Source: SAT2750 sp964476375 (GTDB lineage Bacteria; Planctomycetota; Planctomycetia; Pirellulales; Pirellulaceae). Taken from it: DNA of 6,040 bases. The DNA lies in the NCBI GenBank assembly GCA_964476375.1, contig CAYYZW010000032.1, forward strand, positions 1 through 6,040, in the 5' to 3' direction. A program made the translations under genes and the position numbers. Positions 1-4,855 of the stretch are shown here, in pieces (the stretch's first letter is position 1; the number at the start of each line of letters is the position of its first letter). The notes under the pieces are model-generated. The model had not been told where the DNA came from. It was given only the letters and a program-made list of their open reading frames with translations, and made no database searches.

Positions 1-138
1 CAAATCTGCTGCCAACAACCGGCGTTCTTCCAGCGGTTCAAGAAACAGGGTTCTGCGTCGATTCCTGTCGCCGCCTGATGCCCGTTTCTTCGTGGTCAAA
101 GCAGGACGCAGGGCACGTTTCCAAAGAAAGTCGAACAT
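1..138 (-). CDS. N-terminus of a large exported planctomycete protein with LEPR-XLL-type motif (partial)
   Basis: The reverse strand opens with an ATG at 138 and reads without a stop to the window edge, giving 46 residues, MFDFLWKRAL... to ...LLAADL. The segment is strongly basic (residues 7-29 hold most of the Lys/Arg, with RRR at 27-29) and ends in LEPLEERRLLAAD at residues 33-45. That arrangement, a basic stretch then an LExLExRxLL(S/A)A(D) block, is the N-terminal signature of many very large, usually exported or surface planctomycete proteins (LEPR-XLL family), often followed by cadherin-like, Ig-like or dockerin repeats. An AGGTGA ribosome-binding sequence lies seven bases before the ATG and supports this start. 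Nothing downstream is visible, so the mature function cannot be named. The gene is divergent from the membrane-protein gene to its right. Confidence 0.8.
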   Translation of the reverse strand, partial: MFDFLWKRALRPALTTKKRASGGDRNRRRTLFLEPLEERRLLAADL

Positions 139-219
139 GAAAACTTCACCTTCATAGGACGATGGACGAATACCACCAGGAGCTGGAAAGATGGGTAAAA
201 TGGGGGGTGTAAGCAGTTC

Positions 220-248
220 AGCCTAAGTCTTGAGAAATAGGGCGTCAA
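220..248 (-). promoter_or_regulatory. Candidate promoter for the LEPR-XLL-type gene
   Basis: On the minus strand TTGACG (248-243) is a five-of-six match to the -35 consensus. It is followed after exactly 17 bases by TAGGCT (225-220), a poor -10 with only three matches. It would give a leader of about 75 bases to the ATG at 138. This is pattern matching only; planctomycete promoters are poorly characterised. Confidence 0.3.
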
Positions 249-359
249 ACGGACGGAACCATTTATGACCGTTTTTTCTCGGCTGCGGGATTGAGACTGT
301 TTTCCTACCGGAGCGCCGCGGTAAAACCCTGCCTGCAGGTCATCGATATGCCTTTCTGC

Positions 360-388
360 TTGCGTCCTGCAGGGGCACTTCATAGAAT
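360..388 (+). promoter_or_regulatory. Candidate promoter for the DUF805-SRPBCC gene
   Basis: TAGAAT at 383-388 matches five of six bases of the -10 consensus. TTGCGT at 360-365, 17 bases upstream, matches only the first three bases of the -35 consensus. Transcription would begin near 395, about 44 bases before the ATG at 439. The good -10 and exact spacing make it the best candidate in this gap for the plus strand, but the -35 is weak. Confidence 0.3.
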
Positions 389-438
389 TTCGCCCGTTCC
401 ACGGCACTCTCGACCGCATTCGGGGATCCCCCATCGCC

Positions 439-1875
439 ATGACCACACCCCTTCCCGATGGACCCTCCCCCGGTCTGCATCCGCCACGAGGCATCCGCTG
501 GTTACTGCAGCTCTGGTTCGGACTTACCCTGCCGGTCAACCGTCGCAGCTACGCCATCACCGGCTTCACCCTGATGCTGGTCAAGTACCTCGTCGAGGCA
601 GGCGCCATTCACCACTACACATCCCTGCTGATGACCCCGCTGGACTTCATCAACCCGGTACTGACGATGCGGCAGCAGTTCTTCAAGGCGCCCGGCCCGA
701 CCTGGCTGGGGATCGCCCTGGCCGGCTGGTCGATCCCCTTCCTCTGGATCATGGTCGCCATGAGCGTCCGCCGCGCGATCGACGCCGGCAGGCCAGGATC
801 CACGGGCCTGCTCGTCCTGATCCCGGTCATCGGCATGGTTTTCATGCTCACCCTCTGTTTTCAGAAAAGACGACTACCCCAGCAACCCGCCGCCGGGGAA
901 CCTGCCCCCGCCAGTCCCCGCGTCGCCCAGCTGGAGCACGGGCTGCGATCGAGCCTGACAGGGATCGCTGTCAGCGTCTCGATCGGACTGCTGCTGCTGG
1001 TCATCGTGATTTACGGCACCGGTAACTACGGCAATGTCCTTTTCATGGGGATGCCGATCCTGGTCAGCACGGTCAGTGCATTTCTCTACAACCGACCCTC
1101 CCGTCGCACGCTCCGCGGCAGCCTGGCGATCGCCAATATCTCGATCCTGCTGGTGGGAGTCGCCATTTTGCTGTTTGCCCTGGAGGGAATCATATGCCTG
1201 GTGATGTTCCTTCCAATCGGAATTGCGATGGGGATGCTGGGAGGCATGATCGGCTACATGCTGGCCTCCATCGCCCCGGTTCAGAAGCGCACGATCCTCC
1301 TGCTGCTGGCTCTTGTCCCCCTGCTCACAGGAGCCGAGCTGCTCTATCGTCCAACCCCCCTCTACGAAGTGACCACCTCGATCGAGATTGATGCATCGCC
1401 CGAGGAAGTCTGGCCCCACGTAATCCGCTTCCCCCCCCTGCCCGAACCGACCGCCTGGTATTTCCGCCTGGGGATTGCCTGTCCCCAGGAGGCCACCATC
1501 GTGGGGACAGGCGTGGGGGCCGTCCGGCACTGCATCTTCTCCACCGGCTCGTTCGTGGAACCGATCACGGCCTGGGAACCGGGCCGGCGGCTCTCGTTTG
1601 ACGTCACCGAGCAACCCGCCCCGATGACGGAACTGAGCCCCTACCGACACATCCATCCACCGCACCTGGAAGGGTACCTGCAAAGCCGGCGGGGAGAGTT
1701 TCGCCTGGTCCCCCTGCCCGGCGGCCGCACCCGCCTGGAGGGGAGCACCTGGTACGAGCTGGAAATGTACCCGCAGGATTACTGGACCCTCTGGTCCGAC
1801 GCCTGCATCCAGCGGATCCACGAGCGGGTGCTCGAGCATATCAAGCAGGTCGCAGAAGCCAACCCGGCTCGCTAG
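439..1875 (+). CDS. Multi-domain membrane protein: DUF805-like N-terminus, extra membrane helices, C-terminal SRPBCC domain
   Basis: This is a 478-residue integral membrane protein. Residues 28-142 resemble DUF805 (YhaH-like): an NRRSY motif at 34-38, then hydrophobic helices near 38-56, 87-108 and 122-141, with the typical SVRRAIDAGRPG loop at 109-120. A Pro/Ala-rich linker (146-162) leads to about five more hydrophobic segments near 174-193, 198-215, 227-247, 251-276 and 284-301. Residues 308-475 form a soluble SRPBCC (START-like, polyketide cyclase/lipid transport) domain: strand and helix VTTSIEIDASPEEVW at 311-325, a GTGVG turn at 356-360, and a long C-terminal helix from about 449. SRPBCC domains bind hydrophobic ligands in a deep pocket; the ligand here is unknown. 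The ATG at 439 has a GGGGA sequence 12 bases upstream, slightly far for a ribosome-binding site. The protein ends four bases into the convergent sulfatase gene. The domain calls are from pattern recognition; SRPBCC is surer than DUF805. Confidence 0.85.
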   Translation: MTTPLPDGPSPGLHPPRGIRWLLQLWFGLTLPVNRRSYAITGFTLMLVKYLVEAGAIHHYTSLLMTPLDFINPVLTMRQQFFKAPGPTWLGIALAGWSIPFLWIMVAMSVRRAIDAGRPGSTGLLVLIPVIGMVFMLTLCFQKRRLPQQPAAGEPAPASPRVAQLEHGLRSSLTGIAVSVSIGLLLLVIVIYGTGNYGNVLFMGMPILVSTVSAFLYNRPSRRTLRGSLAIANISILLVGVAILLFALEGIICLVMFLPIGIAMGMLGGMIGYMLASIAPVQKRTILLLLALVPLLTGAELLYRPTPLYEVTTSIEIDASPEEVWPHVIRFPPLPEPTAWYFRLGIACPQEATIVGTGVGAVRHCIFSTGSFVEPITAWEPGRRLSFDVTEQPAPMTELSPYRHIHPPHLEGYLQSRRGEFRLVPLPGGRTRLEGSTWYELEMYPQDYWTLWSDACIQRIHERVLEHIKQVAEANPAR

Positions 1876-3314
1876 TCGCTGGCCGGCTGGTAGTCCGGAT
1901 TGGGAACCGGCATCCTGGCGTTCATTTTCTTTTGCCAGTCTGCCAGCTGCTTCTGTAGCCTGGCAGCCACGGCGGGGTACTTCTCAACAAGATTGTTCTG
2001 CTCACCCGGATCCTCTGCCAGGTCATAGAGTTCGACATTCTTGTAATGGTAGAACTCGATCAGCTTCCACTTCCCATCGCGCACCGACGCCCCTGGTTTC
2101 CAGGCAGAACCGTGGTAATGCGGATAATGCCAGTAGAGCGGGCGTGACTTGAGCTCCCCCCCGGTAAGCAGGGGGACCAGGTTGATGCCGTCCGCATGCA
2201 GCCGTGGCCGCTGCTTGAGACCGGCCAGCGAGAGGATCGTTGGAAAAAAATCCATACTGACAACGGGCGTATCCGACACGCTGCCGGCGCGAGTCACCCC
2301 CGGGGCACGGATAATCGTGGGTTCGCGCACCCCCCCCTCGTAAAGCCACCCCTTGCTGGCCCGCAGAGGCAGGTTCGACGTCGGGCCAGGTCTCTTCTTC
2401 AGGGTGCACAAACCGCCATTGTCCGAGAAGAACATCACCACCGTGTTCTCCTCCAGGCCCAGCTGCTTCACTTTTCCCAGCAGCGCCCCGACACTATCGT
2501 CCACGGCGGCGAGCATCGACGCGTAGGCAGCATTATCCTGCCTCGACCGGGATACCCCCTCGTGCTCGGCGAGCGGCGGGGAGGGTTCGGCAAACAACTC
2601 CCCCGCTTTCTGCTGGTAATGCGCCACCCGTTTCCTGTAGGGCTGGATCGGTGTATGCACGTTGTAATAGGAGAGGTAAAGCAGGAAGGGCCTGTCGGCA
2701 TCCCTCTGCTGGAGAAACGTGATCGACTCCTCCGTTAAACGCTCGGTCAGGTATTCCCCTTCCTGCCGGGCCGTGAGGGTGGGGTTCGTCCAGGGAGCAT
2801 AGTAGCCACCAGGTGGCGATCCCTTGCTGTTGCCACCAATATTCACGTCAAATCCCTGGTCGGTCGGCCAGTGCCCCTTGTTCCCCAGGTGCCACTTGCC
2901 GGCAAAAAAGGTCTGGTAACCCTGCGCCTTAAGCACCTCGGCAATCGTGACTTCTTCCAGCGCCAGGTTGTCCCGGTCCTGGGGATGCAGGAGTGGATTG
3001 ACCCTGGCATTGCCCTGCCCTGGAATCCAGTCGGTAATATCCACTCGCACCGGATGGCGCCCGGTCAGGATACTGGCCCGGGTGGGGGAACAGACCGGAC
3101 AGGCCGCATAACCATGGGTCAGCCTCATGCCACTGGCTGCCAGCCGGTCAATATGGGGCGTCTCGTGAAATTCGCTGCCATAGCAGCCCAGGTCGGCCCA
3201 GCCCAGGTCGTCGACCAGGAAGAAAATAAAGTTGGTGGATTTTTCCGCCCCGGCGCATGCAAGCGGCACGGTCATCAGGCAGAAAACAACGGCAAGGCGG
3301 GTTTTGTTTTTCAT
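1872..3314 (-). CDS. Secreted S1-family sulfatase (cysteine type)
   Basis: This 480-residue enzyme should hydrolyse sulfate esters outside the cytoplasm; the natural substrate cannot be read from sequence. A Sec signal peptide covers residues 1-23 (MKNKTR, a hydrophobic core, then AGA before Glu24). The sulfatase core starts with FFLVDDLGWADLGCYG (31-46), where Asp35 and Asp36 are expected calcium ligands. The signature CSPTR at 75-79, followed by ASILTGR, marks Cys75 as the residue converted to formylglycine, so a maturase (FGE or anSME) is needed in the cell. Other conserved sites are GKWHLG (139-144), His220, SDNGG (297-301, metal ligands) and ASKGWLYEGGVREP (319-332). The C-terminal subdomain has the usual RDGKWKLIE (412-420) and LYDLAEDPGEQNNL (429-442). 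Length and motifs indicate an intact enzyme. It follows the DUF1501 gene by 51 bases, probably in one transcript. The start ATG lies inside a hairpin (see findings). Confidence 0.95.
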   Translation of the reverse strand: MKNKTRLAVVFCLMTVPLACAGAEKSTNFIFFLVDDLGWADLGCYGSEFHETPHIDRLAASGMRLTHGYAACPVCSPTRASILTGRHPVRVDITDWIPGQGNARVNPLLHPQDRDNLALEEVTIAEVLKAQGYQTFFAGKWHLGNKGHWPTDQGFDVNIGGNSKGSPPGGYYAPWTNPTLTARQEGEYLTERLTEESITFLQQRDADRPFLLYLSYYNVHTPIQPYRKRVAHYQQKAGELFAEPSPPLAEHEGVSRSRQDNAAYASMLAAVDDSVGALLGKVKQLGLEENTVVMFFSDNGGLCTLKKRPGPTSNLPLRASKGWLYEGGVREPTIIRAPGVTRAGSVSDTPVVSMDFFPTILSLAGLKQRPRLHADGINLVPLLTGGELKSRPLYWHYPHYHGSAWKPGASVRDGKWKLIEFYHYKNVELYDLAEDPGEQNNLVEKYPAVAARLQKQLADWQKKMNARMPVPNPDYQPASD

Positions 3315-3335
3315 GGCCTGATCGTACAGGCCATG
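3312..3335 (-). repeat. Perfect 9-bp inverted repeat covering the sulfatase start codon
   Basis: CATGGCCTG at 3312-3320 and CAGGCCATG at 3327-3335 are perfect reverse complements separated by six bases. In the sulfatase mRNA this would be a GC-rich 9-bp stem with a 6-base loop, and the start AUG (3314-3312) forms the last three paired bases of its 3' arm. The only nearby ribosome-binding-like sequence is GAGG at 3339-3336, just outside the 5' foot of the stem. It may control translation or coupling with the upstream gene. The repeat itself is seen directly; its role is inferred. Confidence 0.65.
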
Positions 3336-3365
3336 CCTCGAAATAACAACGAGGCCGCTCCCTGC

Positions 3366-4637
3366 CTAGATCAACTCGTGGATCGGCTGTCGACCATCCA
3401 CCAGGTACTGCGGTCGCCCTGCCCCGTCCCGGATCGTCGTCCTTGTGACATCGACCCCAAGGTTGTGATAGAGGGTAGCGAAAACTTCCTGCAGGTGGAC
3501 TGGTCGATCCACCGCCCGCTCGGCATTCTTGTTGGACCGGCCGATAACCTGCCCGGTCTTCATGCCCCCGCCAGCCAGGAGACACATGGCAACCTCGTAC
3601 CAGTGATCGCGGCCTCCCTTGTTGTTATTGACCCTGGGCGTGCGGCCAAACTCTCCCCAGCCCACCACGCTCACATCCCGGTCGAGTCCCCGCAGAGCCA
3701 GGTCTTCAAAGAGGGCACTGACAGCCCTGTCAAACCTGGGCAACTGGCTCCGCAGGTGGCCAAAATTATTGCTGTGCGTGTCCCAGCTTCCCCAGTTAAA
3801 GGTGACCACGCGGACACCGGCCTCTACCAGTCGCCTGGCAGTGAGAAACATGTTTCCATCTTTCCCATACCGCTCCCGCACATTCGCATCCTCTTTCTCC
3901 AGGTCCAGGGCATCGGCCACGCGCCCGGAGGTGACCACGTCCACCGCCTGCTGGGTGAAGGCGTCCAGGGCATCCATCTGGCCCAGGTTATCCGTATCCC
4001 GCCGCAGGCCATCGAGCGAGTCGAGCAGGCTTGTCCGCGAGGCAAGTCGATCGGCGGTCATCGTTCCCTGCAACCGCAGTTCTCCTCCCTTGGGCTTGTA
4101 AGGCTTGTAAATGGCGCCCAGGTAGCCGGGGTAAACCCCGTTGTAGCTGACAAATGGCGGTGCACCGGCCGAACTGCCAAACAACTTCGACGCCACGCTC
4201 CCGATCGATGGACGACCACCCTGGTTTCGCAGGCTCTCACGGTTAAAACCGGTCTGCGTCGGGTAGTCGCTGTGATCAGCGATCGATCCGGTGAGCGAAC
4301 GGACGATCGCATACTTGTCTGCCTGCTGGGCCAGCATGGGAAGATGTTCACAAATATCCATGCCTGGCACGTTGGTCGATACCGGGCTGAACTCGCCCCG
4401 GAACTCACTCGGCGCGTCCGGCTTCAGGTCAAAAGTATCCTGGTGCGAGGGCCCGCCTGCCAGGTGGATATTGATGACCGCCTTCTGCGAGGAACCGTTT
4501 CCGGCCGCCGCTTCGGCCCGGTACAGATCCGCCAGGCTCATGCCCGCGACACCGAGCCCACCGACCGTGAGAAAATTCCGTCGCGACACCCCATTGCAGT
4601 ATCGTGTAGACCGTTGATTCGAGGAGATCGAAAACAT
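3366..4637 (-). CDS. DUF1501 family protein, Tat-exported
   Basis: This is a 423-residue DUF1501 protein, a family abundant in planctomycetes and distantly related to the sulfatase/alkaline phosphatase superfamily; its reaction is not established. A twin-arginine signal, SRRNFLTVGGLGVAG, sits at residues 18-32, so export is in the folded state. Family hallmarks follow: HLAGGPSHQDTFDLKP (58-73), PGMDICEHLPMLAQQADK (91-108), RSLTG (113-117), NWGSWDTHSNNF (281-292), GWGEFGRTPRVN (326-337), GGRDHW (341-346) and LHEI-like HLQEVFATLYHNLGVD (381-396). The frame stays open upstream for 76 more codons, but that stretch has no family similarity. The ATG at 4637 is preceded by GGAG (minus strand, plus-strand 4645-4648) with 7-base spacing and puts the Tat motif at the usual depth, so I take it as the start. 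The usual DUF1549/DUF1553 cytochrome-type partner is absent; a sulfatase follows instead. Confidence 0.93.
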   Translation of the reverse strand: MFSISSNQRSTRYCNGVSRRNFLTVGGLGVAGMSLADLYRAEAAAGNGSSQKAVINIHLAGGPSHQDTFDLKPDAPSEFRGEFSPVSTNVPGMDICEHLPMLAQQADKYAIVRSLTGSIADHSDYPTQTGFNRESLRNQGGRPSIGSVASKLFGSSAGAPPFVSYNGVYPGYLGAIYKPYKPKGGELRLQGTMTADRLASRTSLLDSLDGLRRDTDNLGQMDALDAFTQQAVDVVTSGRVADALDLEKEDANVRERYGKDGNMFLTARRLVEAGVRVVTFNWGSWDTHSNNFGHLRSQLPRFDRAVSALFEDLALRGLDRDVSVVGWGEFGRTPRVNNNKGGRDHWYEVAMCLLAGGGMKTGQVIGRSNKNAERAVDRPVHLQEVFATLYHNLGVDVTRTTIRDGAGRPQYLVDGRQPIHELI

Positions 4638-4644
4638 CCATTTT

Positions 4645-4648
4645 CTCC
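4645..4648 (-). promoter_or_regulatory. Ribosome-binding site of the DUF1501 gene
   Basis: GGAG on the minus strand, seven bases before the ATG at 4637, within CTGGAGAAAATGG. It decides the start in favour of the 423-residue protein over an in-frame extension of 76 codons that lacks family similarity. A second ATG only four bases upstream (4641) is in another frame and gives no recognisable protein. Confidence 0.7.
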
Positions 4649-4714
4649 AGCACGTGTTCAGTACAATGACCTTTTTTACTCTATCCTGTCGGCATAACTC
4701 AATAGTTCTTCCTC

Positions 4715-4747
4715 TTTTGTCCATGCGTGCCCCCAGGATGGACAAAA
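4715..4747. repeat. Perfect 10-bp inverted repeat in the divergent promoter region
   Basis: TTTTGTCCAT at 4715-4724 and ATGGACAAAA at 4738-4747 are perfect reverse complements with a 13-base spacer. Neither strand continues into a T tract, so a rho-independent terminator is unlikely. Its place between two divergent genes suits a dimeric regulator's operator. The centre is about 94 bases from the DUF1501 start and some 57 bases upstream of the -35 of the plus-strand promoter. The repeat is seen; the operator role is inferred. Confidence 0.55.
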
Positions 4748-4787
4748 ACCATCCCCGACCACCGGCGGTCGTACAGGCTCGATTCCA

Positions 4788-4816
4788 TTGATTGAACGAA
4801 AAGTGCGTCGTATAAA
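4788..4816 (+). promoter_or_regulatory. Sigma70-like promoter of the FAD oxidoreductase gene
   Basis: TTGATT at 4788-4793 is a four-of-six -35 match with the key TTGA intact. After exactly 17 bases comes TATAAA at 4811-4816, a five-of-six -10 match. Transcription would start near 4823, giving a leader of about 33 bases to the GTG at 4856, or about 78 to the ATG at 4901. It is the best promoter match in the window. A 7-bp dyad overlaps the -10. Confidence 0.5.
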
Positions 4817-4832
4817 CAGCCAGCAATACGAC
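4807..4832. repeat. 7-bp inverted repeat overlapping the -10 box
   Basis: GTCGTAT at 4807-4813 and ATACGAC at 4826-4832 are reverse complements around a 12-base spacer. The left arm overlaps the proposed -10 and the right arm reaches past the expected transcription start, the classic place for a repressor operator. GTCGTA also occurs at 4768-4773. The arms are short enough that chance cannot be excluded. Confidence 0.4.
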
Positions 4833-4843
4833 CGTTCTTTTCC

Positions 4844-4848
4844 AGGAG
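4844..4848 (+). promoter_or_regulatory. Ribosome-binding site AGGAG of the FAD oxidoreductase gene
   Basis: AGGAG ends seven bases before the GTG at 4856, which is ideal spacing. It favours the GTG start over the in-frame ATG at 4901, whose only upstream match is a weaker AAGGTGA. Confidence 0.6.
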
Positions 4849-4855
4849 CACACAC

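Larger units (their letters stand above)
139..438. other. 300-base divergent intergenic region
   Basis: This gap separates two genes pointing away from each other and holds no convincing gene. It has weak sigma70-like candidates for both directions (listed separately). It also holds a short dyad, AAACGG at 247-252 and CCGTTT at 269-274, followed on the plus strand by a run of T, which looks terminator-like but has no plus-strand gene upstream to terminate within the window. Open frames that cross the gap have no recognisable protein content. Confidence 0.6.

Noticed and set aside
247..280. Terminator-like dyad AAACGG/CCGTTT followed by a T run on the plus strand
   Set aside because: The stem is only six pairs around a 16-base loop, and no plus-strand gene ends upstream of it in the window.
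332..373. Two copies of the palindrome CCTGCAGG, 34 bases apart, upstream of the membrane-protein gene
   Set aside because: The same 8-mer also occurs inside coding sequence near 3488 and 5077, so it looks like a common word in this genome rather than a specific operator.
96..539. 147-residue open frame on the minus strand near the left edge
   Set aside because: It overlaps the starts of two better-supported genes and crosses the divergent intergenic gap; it shows no motif.
291..1025. 244-residue open frame on the plus strand overlapping the membrane-protein gene
   Set aside because: It is out of frame with the real gene and is Arg/His/Pro-rich, typical of a shifted frame in GC-rich DNA.
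874..1839. 321-residue open frame on the minus strand inside the DUF805-SRPBCC gene
   Set aside because: Its translation is Gly/Gln/Asp-rich without any motif or hydrophobic pattern, while the plus-strand frame gives clear membrane helices and a SRPBCC domain.
3245..3314. Possible lipoprotein signal on the sulfatase (Cys20)
   Set aside because: The residues before Cys20 are PLA, lacking the Leu expected at -3 of a lipobox; an AGA signal peptidase I site follows directly.
2871..4697. 608-residue open frame on the plus strand across the sulfatase and DUF1501 genes
   Set aside because: It is antisense to two genes with unmistakable family motifs, has no recognisable domains, and arises from the GC-rich codon pattern that removes stops from the opposite strand.
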